Shown: positions 7,661 to 16,382, counted from the stretch's first letter. The stretch: 64,000 nucleotides of DNA from Rhodanobacter sp. OK091 (GCF_900142825.1 NZ_FRCH01000001.1:2046001-2110000); one strand, 5' to 3'. Numbers and translations are program-made. The notes: generated from the letters alone by a model not told the origin.

Positions 7661-10600
7661 TCAGAATTTCATACCCACGGTGAACTTGATTGTGCGCGGC
7701 ACGAAGGTGATGTTGCCGGTCGGGTTGTACATCGCCGGATTCGTGTTCGGCACGCCACCGGAACCCCAATTGACGAGGACGTCCGTGTAGTTCCTGAAGT
7801 TGAAGGCGTTGAGCAGGTCGAAGCGGCCATAGATGGTCATGCCATGGCCGAGGTCGAAGTCCTTGGTCGCCTGGAAGTCGACATCGCGATAGCCGAAGAC
7901 CTTGCCGCCGACGAGGAACTTGCCGTTGCCGCCCGGTGTGGCCGCCGCCGGCGTGCAGCCGCTGCCGTTCGCAAAGGTCGCGCCGTAGCAGGCGATCCCA
8001 TTGAACGGGATCGGCGTGGCCAGGGTCAGCTTGGCCGAAAGCGTGATACCCCACGGAATGTCGATCACGCCGGTGGCGACGAAACGGTGTCTGGCGGCAG
8101 CATTGGAGTCGATGAACGGGTATTGGTGGATCGTGGCCTCGTCGAACGAGTAGTGCTCGTTGACGTCGCGGTTCTGCGTCGCCCGCGTATAGGTGTAGGC
8201 GAACGTGGCACTCCAGCCGGATTCCTTCGTATACGGCTTCTCCGCCGATAGCAGCAGCTGGGTGGTGCGCGTCTCGATCCCGTTATTGCCGATGATCAGG
8301 CCGCCGAAACCTGGCACGCCGTTGCCCCAGGGCTGGCTGCCGTTCTTGAAGAACGAACCGTCCGGATAGCGGTTGCCCAGCGTGAACGCAAAACCGTCAT
8401 GACTGAGAATGCGCGCGATCGCGGCGCTGGTGTTCCAGTCGCCGATCTTGTTGCGCATGCCGAGGCTGAACTGGTCGGAGTACGGCGCCTTCAGGTGGTT
8501 GTTGATCGCGTCGACTTCCTGCCCGGTGTTGCTGGCGGCGACCAGCGCCTGCAACGCGGAAAGGTTGTTCTGATACTTCGGATCCCAGGCGAAGCATGGC
8601 GAGCCGTTGTTATGGCACAGCCCGGTGGCGGGATCCTGGAAATACACGGTCAGTTGCGGCAGCGAGGCCTTGGTCTGCTCCACCTGCAGGTAGTCATACA
8701 GGTCGCGGTCGTAGGCACGGCCGGCACCGCCGAAGATCACGTGTGACTCGTCTGCGTTGAGGTCGTAGGAGAAGCCCAGTCGCGGCTGTATCTCGCCCTT
8801 GTACGCCTTGCGGTTGTGGCCGGTGCTGATGTAGTCGTTGACGTTGATGCCGCCCAGCGCGAGAGCCTGCGCGTAGGTCTGTCCCGCTGGTGCGGTGGAG
8901 TCGGGGTTCGGGCTGTTGAGTGCGGCCACCACGTTGGCCGGTGTGACGTAGTTGAGGTACGAAGGGTTCTTTTCGTAGTCCCAGCGCACGCCGAGGTTCA
9001 GCGTCAGCTTGTCGTTGACCGCCCAATCGTCCTGGATGTAAGTGCCGAACTGCTTGTCGCTGGACCTCGCCACCGGGCTCAAACCCGGAACCGGAGCGGG
9101 GAAGAACACTTTGTACGGCGTTGCTCCGGTGCCCGTCGGGTCGACGTTGTAGGTGAACTGCGGATTGCTGTTGCCGGCGTCCTGCGCATTCAGGTCCACT
9201 TTCTTGTACTTCACGCCCATCTTGATGACGTGGTCGCCATGCCATTCAAAATCATTGAAGGTGAGGTCATCCTGGATCGCCGGTCCCTTCTGGCCCTTCT
9301 TCTGCGTCGCCAGCGCGTTGGCCGAACCGGTGATCAGGATCGTCGCATCTTGCTGCGGGCCATAGGTATAGGCCGCGCCGTCGCCAAACCGCAACGGTGT
9401 CGGGTTGTTGTACGCGTTCTCATGGGTGAACAGCAGTTCGTTGAAGTACGAATCGCCGCTGTGCTGCCAACGGGCCGCGATGCGGGTGTCGCGGTTGATC
9501 ACGTCGATGCCGGCGGAGGCAGCGGTCTGGTTGCCGATGTTGTCGTACTGGCCTTCCTTGCGAAGTTGGCCGCTCAGCTCGAAGCGGTCGCGATCGGTCG
9601 GCTCCCAGTCGATCTTGCCGAAGTAGAGGTCCTCATTGAACGGCAGGTCGGCCGGGCCCAATTGCGTGGAGGCGCTGGCCGGCAGAAATGCGGCGGTACC
9701 GGTGACACCCGGAGTCACCGTGATCGGCGTGTCGAACTTCTTCGCCTCATAGGTGAAGAAGAAATGCATCTTGTCCTGGATGATGGGTCCGCCGATGGCG
9801 AAGCCGTATTCCTTCTCATGCGATTTGGTCTTCTTGCCCGAGGCATCCTCGGCCGGCGTCCGCGCGCGCAGCGAGTCGTTGGTGTACGTGCCGAATACCT
9901 CGCCGTGGAACTCGTTGGTGCCGGACTTGGTGTCTGCGGTTACCGCCGCACTGGAGATCTGGTCGTACTCGGCCTTGTAGTTCGAGGTGATCACCTTGTA
10001 TTCGCCGATCGCCAGCTGCGGGAACGGATTGCCCTGGCTGGAGAACTGGCCGCTGACGCCGCCTTCCTTGACGTAGCTCTTCTGGCCGACGCCGTCGATG
10101 AAGACGTTGACGGAACTGTTGTTCTGCGCGCCGCCGCGCAGCGAAGTGTGGCCAGAGGAGTCGACGTTGAACACCATGCCGGGGACGGTGTCGGCGAATT
10201 CCAGGAAGTTGCGCGAGACCTGCGGGATCGTGTTGATCTGGTGCAGCGAGATCGTCGAGCCGATTTCGGACGTCTTTACTTCCGTCAGCGTGGCGGCGCT
10301 GACCGTCACACCGGAGAGAGTGGTCGCATTTGCCGTCGACGGAGCCGCCGCCCCGGGCGCCGTCAGGTCGAGGGTTGCAGTCGAGGCCACCGTGAGCGTA
10401 ACCGTGCGTTCGGTGCCGGGTCCGGCATCGACCTGGTAGGTGCCCGGCGGCAGACCGACCAGCGTGTAGCTGCCATCCGCACCTACGCTGGCGCGTCGGG
10501 TGCTGCCGGTGGCGACGTTGCGCGCGGTGACCGTGGTACTGGCCGGCGCTTTTCCGCGCAGGTTCGCATTGGCAGTCTGTGCCCACGAGACCACCGGGGC

Positions 10601-10675
10601 GCAGGCCACCGAGATCACCGCAGCGTTGATGAGGCTTGCGAGCAGTTTTTTTCTGAGTTGCATTGGTGCTTTCAT
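7661..10675 (-). CDS. TonB-dependent outer-membrane receptor (Oar/carbohydrate type)
   Basis: A 1004-residue receptor. After the signal peptide (ending near VVSWAQ) comes a carboxypeptidase-regulatory-like Ig fold (TTVTARNVATGS, GSYTLVGLPPGTYQV), then a plug domain (QVSRNFLEFADTVPG, LRGGAQNNSSVNVFIDGVGQ) and a large beta barrel ending in GMKF, with the C-terminal aromatic residue expected for outer-membrane insertion. Oar-like receptors with this N-terminal domain are usually linked to import of large carbohydrates. GGGAGG precedes the ATG (10673-10675), which overlaps the TGA of lacI. A terminator follows the gene. The likely role is transport of the oligosaccharide handled by the downstream enzyme and ABC importer. 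Confidence 0.93.
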   Translation of the reverse strand: MKAPMQLRKKLLASLINAAVISVACAPVVSWAQTANANLRGKAPASTTVTARNVATGSTRRASVGADGSYTLVGLPPGTYQVDAGPGTERTVTLTVASTATLDLTAPGAAAPSTANATTLSGVTVSAATLTEVKTSEIGSTISLHQINTIPQVSRNFLEFADTVPGMVFNVDSSGHTSLRGGAQNNSSVNVFIDGVGQKSYVKEGGVSGQFSSQGNPFPQLAIGEYKVITSNYKAEYDQISSAAVTADTKSGTNEFHGEVFGTYTNDSLRARTPAEDASGKKTKSHEKEYGFAIGGPIIQDKMHFFFTYEAKKFDTPITVTPGVTGTAAFLPASASTQLGPADLPFNEDLYFGKIDWEPTDRDRFELSGQLRKEGQYDNIGNQTAASAGIDVINRDTRIAARWQHSGDSYFNELLFTHENAYNNPTPLRFGDGAAYTYGPQQDATILITGSANALATQKKGQKGPAIQDDLTFNDFEWHGDHVIKMGVKYKKVDLNAQDAGNSNPQFTYNVDPTGTGATPYKVFFPAPVPGLSPVARSSDKQFGTYIQDDWAVNDKLTLNLGVRWDYEKNPSYLNYVTPANVVAALNSPNPDSTAPAGQTYAQALALGGINVNDYISTGHNRKAYKGEIQPRLGFSYDLNADESHVIFGGAGRAYDRDLYDYLQVEQTKASLPQLTVYFQDPATGLCHNNGSPCFAWDPKYQNNLSALQALVAASNTGQEVDAINNHLKAPYSDQFSLGMRNKIGDWNTSAAIARILSHDGFAFTLGNRYPDGSFFKNGSQPWGNGVPGFGGLIIGNNGIETRTTQLLLSAEKPYTKESGWSATFAYTYTRATQNRDVNEHYSFDEATIHQYPFIDSNAAARHRFVATGVIDIPWGITLSAKLTLATPIPFNGIACYGATFANGSGCTPAAATPGGNGKFLVGGKVFGYRDVDFQATKDFDLGHGMTIYGRFDLLNAFNFRNYTDVLVNWGSGGVPNTNPAMYNPTGNITFVPRTIKFTVGMKF

Positions 10676-11745
10676 GACTTCCCTCCCGTGTCGGATGGCC
10701 GACGCCCCGAATCGAAAACCTTGCCTGTTGTTGTCGTAGGCTGCCGCGCCGCGCCGCAGGTCTCGCGGGTGACGATCTCGCAGTCGAGTGTGTGTATGGA
10801 CGCTGCATCCTGGCGTGGCTCTTCCAGCATTGCCGCCAGTTGTTCGAGCGCGCTGCGGCCCAGATCGACGATGCGTACCCGCACCGTGCTGAGCGGTGGT
10901 GTGACGTAACGCGCGATGGGGATGTCGTCGAAGCCGGCCAGCGCGATCTCGCGCGGCACGTCTACGCCGGCATCCTTGAATGCGTACAGGCAGCCCACGG
11001 CCATCATGTCGTTGGCGGCGAACACGGCACTCGGCCGCTGCTTGCGCGCTACCAATTGCTGTCCCGCGAGGTAGCCGGACTCCTCGTTGAAATCGCCGGC
11101 CACCACATCCAGCGGTGCGTGAGGCGCATATTTGGCCATGGCCGCGCGATAGCCGAGTTCGCGCTGCTGCGCGTCGAAGTTGCCGGCGGGGCCTGCAATG
11201 AAGGTCACGTCGGCGCGCCCGGCCTCCAGCAGATGACGCACCATGGCGTACGCGCCGCCGTAGTTGTCGATGTTGAGTACCGCGTACGACGCGCTCTTTA
11301 CTCCGCTGTTGAGCAGCACGGCCGGCACGCTGGCGGGGAGGTTGGCGTGCAGGAACGCGGTGTCGAGATGCGCGGACATGATCAGCAACCCGTCGACCCG
11401 ACCCTGCATCGAACGCAGCGCAGCGGCAGCATCCTCGGCGCCATCGTGCGAACTGGAAACCAGCAGATGCAGGCCACGTGCCCGGGCGGCCAGGTCGATG
11501 CCGCGGATCAGCTCGGAAAAGAACTCGCCATACAGGTCCGGCAGCAGCGCGCCCACGGTATTCGTGCGGCGGGTAATCAGCATGCGGGCCGCGGCGTGCG
11601 GCATGTAGCGGAGACGTGCCGCGGCCTCGCGGATGCGCTCGCTGGTCTCGGCAGTCACCCCGCGGCCACCATTCAGTGCACGCGATACCGAGGCCACCGA
11701 AACGCGGGCCTCACGTGCCACATCTTTGATGGTTGCTGTCGCCAC
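10672..11745 (-). CDS. LacI-family transcriptional regulator
   Basis: A 357-residue LacI/GalR repressor. The N-terminal helix-turn-helix is TIKDVAREARVSVASVSRALN, with the hinge helix near PHAAARMLITRR. The periplasmic-binding-protein-like effector domain contains VGALLPDLYGEFFSELIRGI and AGFDDIPIARYVTPPLSTVR. The GTG start (11743-11745) gives a normal family N-terminus. The C-terminus is about 20 residues longer than usual (TTTTGKVF...), and its TGA overlaps the receptor ATG. A LacI-type palindrome at 11789-11802 lies 44 bp upstream, suggesting autoregulation and control of the whole locus. The effector is presumably a sugar released from the transported glucan. Confidence 0.92.
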   Translation of the reverse strand: MATATIKDVAREARVSVASVSRALNGGRGVTAETSERIREAAARLRYMPHAAARMLITRRTNTVGALLPDLYGEFFSELIRGIDLAARARGLHLLVSSSHDGAEDAAAALRSMQGRVDGLLIMSAHLDTAFLHANLPASVPAVLLNSGVKSASYAVLNIDNYGGAYAMVRHLLEAGRADVTFIAGPAGNFDAQQRELGYRAAMAKYAPHAPLDVVAGDFNEESGYLAGQQLVARKQRPSAVFAANDMMAVGCLYAFKDAGVDVPREIALAGFDDIPIARYVTPPLSTVRVRIVDLGRSALEQLAAMLEEPRQDAASIHTLDCEIVTRETCGAARQPTTTTGKVFDSGRRPSDTGGKS

Positions 11746-11788
11746 GCGAGCTTGCCCCGGATCGCCGAAAACCCAGCAGTGGCGGCAA

Positions 11789-11802
11789 CGTAAACGTTTT
11801 CA
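11789..11802. promoter_or_regulatory. LacI-type operator upstream of lacI
   Basis: CGTAAACGTTTTCA matches the LacI/CcpA-like consensus TGNAANCGNTNNCA at all fixed positions but the first, and has the perfect 8-bp core AAACGTTT. It lies 44-57 bp upstream of the lacI start, where it would overlap the promoter of lacI and the genes behind it. A second, better match is at 15185-15198 in front of the GH1 gene. Confidence 0.7.
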
Positions 11803-12532
11803 TGGCGACATGTAAAGTGCCTGTAAAAAGAAAATTCTGCTGCGCTGCGAGGTGTTTTTTGTCGCTCTACAAGGCCGCGATGGGACAAACCCATGGCGCA
11901 CCGATTGCGGACGATGTGCTGCCTCCGGAACAGGCGTTGTGGCAGTGCAGCAACCGTCGTCCAGGTGAGATGGAAATGTGCCTTGCATCGACCGGTTGAG
12001 GTCGTCGCCGAAAGAGGAGACAGCCAAGATCGCCGGCAGCGATTGACCGTGGTAGCTGCGTGGTAGCCACCCGCAGCCTGTTCAACCTTGGCCGGAATCC
12101 GCACGCCGCTTCGGACGGACAGATGGCATGACCTCAGGCGGCCATTTGTGACCTGACGTTGTCCCTCAAGACCGTCGATGGAAACCCGCTTCGCGGGCGG
12201 CCCCGCGGTGGTTACCCGGGCTGCAGCCTCCAAGACGACAGCCGGAACCCTCTCAGGTACGACGCGCGTCTCAATTAGGTGTCACCGGACCGACTTTTAC
12301 GCGCCTTACCCTCTGCGGCGCCTCTGATGGCAGGACTTATGCTTTTGATTTCATGCTTCTTCAAGAACGGATCAGGCATGCGACAGGCGTCTCACTTCGG
12401 CGCTCTTCAGCCTCTTGTTAAAAATTCCGGCATGTCGTTAAATCAAGGTTAATCTTCGCGCACTCAAGCAACTGTATCCTCAAGTTCCCACAACATTGAA
12501 CGATATAGGGACAAGTCCCTGTTTTGAATACC
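11803..12532. other. 730-bp intergenic region between divergent lacI and the SPFH gene
   Basis: I found no credible gene here; the open frames have poor composition and no ribosome sites. The lacI-proximal part is AT-rich and probably holds that promoter (TTTACA-like element near 11820). Positions 12090-12300 are GC-rich and rich in short inverted repeats, e.g. CCCGC-TTC-GCGGG at 12185-12197. The last 150 bp are AT-rich and end in a perfect 14-base palindrome AGGGACAAGTCCCT at 12507-12520, just before the SPFH gene. No known riboswitch could be matched. Confidence 0.6.
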
Positions 12533-12991
12533 ATGATGACTCTGCTGACCTTACTGCTCGTACTACCTGCCGCGCTGATCGCCAGCGCAGTGAAGGTTGT
12601 GCCGGCCGGTCAGGTCTACAGCTTGTATCGTCGCGGCAAGCCGGTGCGGCTGTTGTCGTCGGGCACGCATCTGGTACTCCCGCTGCTGGATCGGGTGGCG
12701 CACAAGATCAATCTGGCCGGGCAGACGCTGCGGTTCGAGGAGCCGCTGGCCGACGCCCACGACGTCCGTGGCACGGTGTACTGGCAGGTGCTGGAGCCGG
12801 AACGCGCCGACGCCGTGTTCGAACAGGTCGATCAACTGATCCGCCGCGGTGCGCAGGAAGCCTTGCGAGCCGAGCCGGCGGTCGATGACGCCCATCGTCG
12901 TGACTTGGGCGCCCGCGTGAAGCAGTCGTTGAACAGCGCGCTGCGCGAACGCGGCATGATGGTGACCCGGGTCGAGCTCGACGTGGCCTGA
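12533..12991 (+). CDS. Short SPFH/Band-7 domain membrane protein
   Basis: A 152-residue protein with one N-terminal transmembrane helix (LLTLLLVLPAALIASAVKVV) followed by a truncated SPFH/Band-7 fold: VPAGQVYSLYRRGKPVRLLSSGTHLVLPLLDRV is the classical start of this domain (stomatin, HflC, slipin). It is shorter than slipins and lacks the C-terminal oligomerising coiled coil, ending soon after RGMMVTRVELDV. I start at the first ATG (12533); a TTG three codons upstream is possible. A perfect palindrome lies 13 bp upstream and an intrinsic terminator follows. Such proteins organise membrane microdomains or proteases; the partner here is unknown. Confidence 0.75.
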   Translation: MMTLLTLLLVLPAALIASAVKVVPAGQVYSLYRRGKPVRLLSSGTHLVLPLLDRVAHKINLAGQTLRFEEPLADAHDVRGTVYWQVLEPERADAVFEQVDQLIRRGAQEALRAEPAVDDAHRRDLGARVKQSLNSALRERGMMVTRVELDVA

Positions 12992-13053
12992 GTCTGGAAA
13001 TTGCGTCAGGGCGACCAAGAGCGCCCACGCCACAGGGGATTTGTGAACCTCGC

Positions 13054-13078
13054 AACCCGCTTCGGCGGGTTTTTCTTT
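13054..13078 (+). terminator. Intrinsic terminator after the SPFH gene
   Basis: AACCCGC and GCGGGTT form a 7-bp stem with a stable TTCG tetraloop, directly followed by TTTCTTT. It lies 62 bp after the SPFH stop and 76 bp before rsmG, so rsmG has its own promoter. Confidence 0.9.
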
Positions 13079-13153
13079 CGTCGGCTTGCATCTGCCGCTG
13101 GCATCGTCGCCGTCCGGCCGGGATACTGCCGCCCCGGATTACAGGAAAGCATC

Positions 13154-13783
13154 ATGGCTGCGCGCGACGCCTTGCAGGTACGACTCGAACAAGGCATTGC
13201 CGCACTGGGGCTGAGTCTGCCGACCGACGCGGTGCCACGCCTGCTCGACTATCAAGCCCTGCTGGAGCGCTGGAACGCGGCCTACAACCTTACCGCCGTG
13301 CGCGATCCGGCGGAGATGATCACTCGTCACCTGCTCGATTCGCTGGCGATCCTGCCGTACGTGCAAGGTCGCACCCTGGCCGACCTTGGCACCGGTCCGG
13401 GCCTGCCCGGCATCGTGCTGGCGATCGCCGCGCCGGGGCGCGAGATCCTGCTGGTCGATTCCAACGGCAAGAAGGTGCGCTTTCTGCGCGAGGCGATCCG
13501 TGCGCTCAAGCTCGAAGGTGTGCAGGCACTGCAGTCACGCGTGGAAGAGGTCGAAGGCCAGTACGACTGCATCACCGCGCGCGCGTTTGCCAGCCTGGCC
13601 GACATGCTGGGCTGGGGCGGCCACCTGCTGGCGCCGGAAGGGCTCTGGCTGGCGATGAAGGGCAAACGGCCGGATGACGAGTTGCCGGGCGTGCCGGCAG
13701 GCTTCGAAGTGCGCGGCGTGCATGAGCTGGCTGTCCCGGGTTTGCCGGCCGAGCGTCATCTGCTTGTGCTCGGCCACGTCTGA
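13154..13783 (+). CDS. rsmG: 16S rRNA (guanine-527-N7)-methyltransferase RsmG
   Basis: A 209-residue SAM-dependent methyltransferase that modifies G527 of 16S rRNA; loss of the enzyme gives low-level streptomycin resistance in several bacteria. Diagnostic segments are RWNAAYNLTAVRDPAEMITRH, HLLDSLAILPYV, the SAM motif LADLGTGPGLPGIVLAIA, and the CITARAFASL block. AGGAAAG precedes the ATG at 13154. In most proteobacteria rsmG is directly followed by parA and parB; here a beta-glucosidase and an ABC ATPase lie between. Confidence 0.97.
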   Translation: MAARDALQVRLEQGIAALGLSLPTDAVPRLLDYQALLERWNAAYNLTAVRDPAEMITRHLLDSLAILPYVQGRTLADLGTGPGLPGIVLAIAAPGREILLVDSNGKKVRFLREAIRALKLEGVQALQSRVEEVEGQYDCITARAFASLADMLGWGGHLLAPEGLWLAMKGKRPDDELPGVPAGFEVRGVHELAVPGLPAERHLLVLGHV

Positions 13784-13803
13784 ACGAGGGTTGTTCGGAG
13801 AGA

Positions 13804-15159
13804 TTATTCGTCCAGCACGCTGCCGTTGCTCTCGATCACCTGCGCATACAGCTTGGCGGTGGCCTTGGGCGTGCGCTGCTGGGTAGCGAAGTCGACATGG
13901 TACAGGCCGAAGCGCTTGGAGAAACCCAGCGACCACTCCAGGTTGTCCATCAGTGACCAGGCGTAATAACCCTTCAGATTGACGCCGGCCTCGATCGCCT
14001 TGTGCACGGCCTTGAGGTGCTTGCGCAGGTAGTTCGTACGCAGCGGATCGTCAAGCACACCGTTCTCGGCGACCGGCGGATCGTAGAACGCGGAGCCATT
14101 TTCGGTGATGTATAGCGGGATGTCTCCGTAGCGGTCCCTGAATCCGGTCAGCGTATCGGTGAGGCCTTGCTCGAACACCTCCCAGCCGGTTTCGGTGTAG
14201 GTCTGGTTCGGCTGGCGCACCGGCACCGCCTTGAGTGGGTAAGCCTGTGGGTCGTGCTTCACCACGGCGCGGGTGTAATAGTTGATGCCGACGAAGTCGA
14301 CCTTCTGGTGGGTCAGCTTGAAATCGTCGGCGGGGAAGTCCGGCCACGCGTCGCCGAAGATTTCCTTCAGCTCGGGCGGATAGCTGCCGAGCAGCGCCGG
14401 ATCGGCGAACTGCTGGTTCATGTAGGCGTGCGCGCGGCGGGTTGCCGCCAGATCTTCGGCGCTGTCCGAATGCGGATACTTCGGCTCGATGTTGAACACC
14501 ACGCCGATCTCATGCTTGCCATGCGCGCGATACGCCTGGATACCAGCTCCGCTGGCGCGCATCAGGTTGTGCGCGGCGATCGGTGCCTCGTATTTGTTGC
14601 GGTGGCCCGGCGCCAGCGCACCATGCAGATAGCCGCCATCGGTGACCACCCACGGCTCGTTGAGCGTGGCCCAGCGCGGAACGCGGTCGTCCAGCGCCTT
14701 GAACATCACCTCGGCGTAGTCGGCGAACCAATGCGCGCTGTCGCGATTGAGCCAACCGCCGCGGTCGTCCAGCGCCGCCGGCAGATCCCAGTGGAACAGC
14801 GTGACGTTCGGCGCGATGCCGTTTTCCAGCAATTCATCGACCAGCCGCGAATAGAAATCCAGCCCCTTCGCGTTGACTCTGCCGGTGCCCTCGGGCAGCA
14901 CGCGCGCCCAGTTGATGCTGAAACGGTAGCCCTGCAGGCCCAGCGCCTTCATCAACTGCACGTCGTCCTTGTAGCGACGGTAGTGGTCGCAGGCGACGTC
15001 GCCGGTGTCCCCATTGCTCATCATTCCCGGCGTATGCGCGAAGCGCTGCCAGATGCTTGGGCCGGCGCCGTCGGCCAATGGCGAGCCTTCGATCTGATAG
15101 GCGGATGTGGCGGCACCCCAGTGGAAGCCGTCGGGAAAGCGGAAACTGGGGCGTGTCAT
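13804..15159 (-). CDS. GH1 family beta-glucosidase
   Basis: A 451-residue cytoplasmic (no signal peptide) family-1 glycoside hydrolase. The start FPDGFHWGAATSAYQIEG is the GH1 N-terminal signature. The acid/base glutamate is in TLNEPW and the nucleophile glutamate in LYITENGSAF. The C-terminal WSLMDNLEWSLGFSKRFGLYHVD block, which binds glucose in subsite -1, is also present. Typical activity is release of glucose from beta-linked gluco-oligosaccharides. The ATG (15157-15159) is preceded, 25-40 bp upstream, by a perfect LacI-type operator. The gene runs opposite to rsmG and divergently from the ABC ATPase, and fits as the cytoplasmic last step for oligosaccharides imported by the 1.4-4.5 kb transporter. 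Confidence 0.95.
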   Translation of the reverse strand: MTRPSFRFPDGFHWGAATSAYQIEGSPLADGAGPSIWQRFAHTPGMMSNGDTGDVACDHYRRYKDDVQLMKALGLQGYRFSINWARVLPEGTGRVNAKGLDFYSRLVDELLENGIAPNVTLFHWDLPAALDDRGGWLNRDSAHWFADYAEVMFKALDDRVPRWATLNEPWVVTDGGYLHGALAPGHRNKYEAPIAAHNLMRASGAGIQAYRAHGKHEIGVVFNIEPKYPHSDSAEDLAATRRAHAYMNQQFADPALLGSYPPELKEIFGDAWPDFPADDFKLTHQKVDFVGINYYTRAVVKHDPQAYPLKAVPVRQPNQTYTETGWEVFEQGLTDTLTGFRDRYGDIPLYITENGSAFYDPPVAENGVLDDPLRTNYLRKHLKAVHKAIEAGVNLKGYYAWSLMDNLEWSLGFSKRFGLYHVDFATQQRTPKATAKLYAQVIESNGSVLDE

Positions 15160-15183
15160 GAGGTACCTATGACCAAGTGCTTG

Positions 15184-15199
15184 ATGTAAACGATTACAT
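15184..15199. promoter_or_regulatory. LacI-type operator between GH1 and the ABC ATPase
   Basis: ATGTAAACGATTACAT has perfect 6-bp arms (ATGTAA / TTACAT) around a 4-base centre, and its inner 14 bases match TGNAANCGNTNNCA completely. It sits 25 bp upstream of the GH1 ATG and about 90 bp upstream of the ATPase ATG, so one repressor could control both divergent genes. It shares the GTAAACG core with the operator before lacI (11789-11802). Confidence 0.85.
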
Positions 15200-15290
15200 G
15201 GGCAGAATAGCCGAATGCCCCACCGAAGTGTGCAGACTTGCGCACGCGCTGGCGGGACGGCCATCGTGGCCACACGCACCGGAGATGTCG

Positions 15291-16382
15291 ATGGCCGCCG
15301 TACAACTGGACCAACTGCGCAAGGTCTACCCCAATGGCAACGTCGGCGTGGCCGGCGCCAGTTTCGAGATCGCCGACGGCGAACTGCTGGTGCTGGTGGG
15401 ACCGTCCGGCTGCGGCAAGACCACCTTGCTGCGGATGATCGCCGGGCTGGAAACGATCAGCGCCGGCACGCTCAGCATCGGCGGCCGCGTGGTCAACGAA
15501 GTCGCACCGAAGGATCGCGACATCGCCATGGTGTTCCAGAACTACGCGCTGTATCCGCACATGACCGTAGCCGAGAACCTTGGCTTCGGCCTGCGGCTGC
15601 GCGGGCACAAGCAGGCCGACATCGACCAGCGGGTCGCCGCGGCCGCCAGGACGCTGGAACTGGAAGCCCGGCTCACCTCTCGCCCGGCCGCGCTGTCCGG
15701 CGGACAGCGTCAGCGTGTAGCGTTGGGCCGGGCGCTGGTGCGCGACCCGAAGGTGTTCCTGCTGGACGAGCCGCTGTCCAATCTCGATGCCAAGCTGCGG
15801 CTGTCGATGCGGGTGGAAATCGCGCGGCTGCACCGGCAGCTCAAGGCCACCATGATCTACGTCACCCACGACCAGATCGAGGCGATGACCCTGGGCCAGC
15901 GCATCGTGGTACTGGACGGCGGGGTGATCCAGCAGATCGACACGCCGATGAATCTGTACGAGAAACCGGCCAACCTGTTCGTGGCCGGGTTCGTCGGCAG
16001 TCCGGCGATGAACCAGCTGCACGGCACGCTGCGCCACGACCATGGCTGGACGCTCGCCACCGCCCACGGGGATATCGCGCTGGGCGATCCGCCGCAGGCG
16101 ACGGCATGGCAGCCGTGGCGCGATCGCGAGGTGGTGCTGGGGATTCGTCCGGAAGACCTGCAGCCGCGAGACGCCGGCGATGCCGCGCTCAGCGCCCAGC
16201 TGGAAGTGCTGGAGCCAGTCGGCAACGAGGTTTTTCTCAACCTGCGCTACGGCGCGCAGGCACTGGTCTCACGGGTGTCGCCACGTGGCCTCCCCGAACC
16301 GGGCAGCACGGTACCGCTGGGGCTGGCGGCGCCGCGGCTGCACCTCTTCGATGCCGCCAGCGGCGCGCGGATCGGCCCGTGA
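15291..16382 (+). CDS. Carbohydrate ABC transporter ATPase (MalK/MsmX/UgpC type)
   Basis: A 363-residue ATPase of the CUT1 family. Walker A is GPSGCGKTT, the Q-loop is VFQNYALYPHMTV, the signature is LSGGQRQRVALGRALVR, Walker B is VFLLDEPLSNLD, and the switch histidine is in TMIYVTHDQ. After residue 235 comes the regulatory OB/TOBE region (GVIQQIDTPMNLYEKPANLFVAGFVGSPAMN, VVLGIRPEDL). The frame is open upstream, but GGAG at 15281-15284 and family length favour the ATG at 15291. No permease is adjacent. MsmX-type ATPases commonly serve distant importers, so this is the likely motor for the permeases at 1458-3154, supported by the shared operator type. Confidence 0.94.
   Translation: MAAVQLDQLRKVYPNGNVGVAGASFEIADGELLVLVGPSGCGKTTLLRMIAGLETISAGTLSIGGRVVNEVAPKDRDIAMVFQNYALYPHMTVAENLGFGLRLRGHKQADIDQRVAAAARTLELEARLTSRPAALSGGQRQRVALGRALVRDPKVFLLDEPLSNLDAKLRLSMRVEIARLHRQLKATMIYVTHDQIEAMTLGQRIVVLDGGVIQQIDTPMNLYEKPANLFVAGFVGSPAMNQLHGTLRHDHGWTLATAHGDIALGDPPQATAWQPWRDREVVLGIRPEDLQPRDAGDAALSAQLEVLEPVGNEVFLNLRYGAQALVSRVSPRGLPEPGSTVPLGLAAPRLHLFDAASGARIGP

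Noticed and set aside
8816-10909. A long plus-strand open frame across the TonB receptor
   Set aside because: It is antisense to a well-supported receptor gene, has no ribosome site and no recognisable protein features.
11673-12233. A 186-codon minus-strand frame upstream of lacI
   Set aside because: It overlaps the lacI start and operator, has no ribosome site and an uneven, non-coding composition.
12250-12259. CTCTCAGGTA, a decamer found in the 3' half of glycine riboswitches
   Set aside because: The partner elements (GGAGAG and CCGAAGG) are missing and no glycine gene follows, so a chance match is likely.
15177-15290. An N-terminal extension of the ABC ATPase
   Set aside because: It would run through the LacI operator; family length and the GGAG site place the start at 15291.
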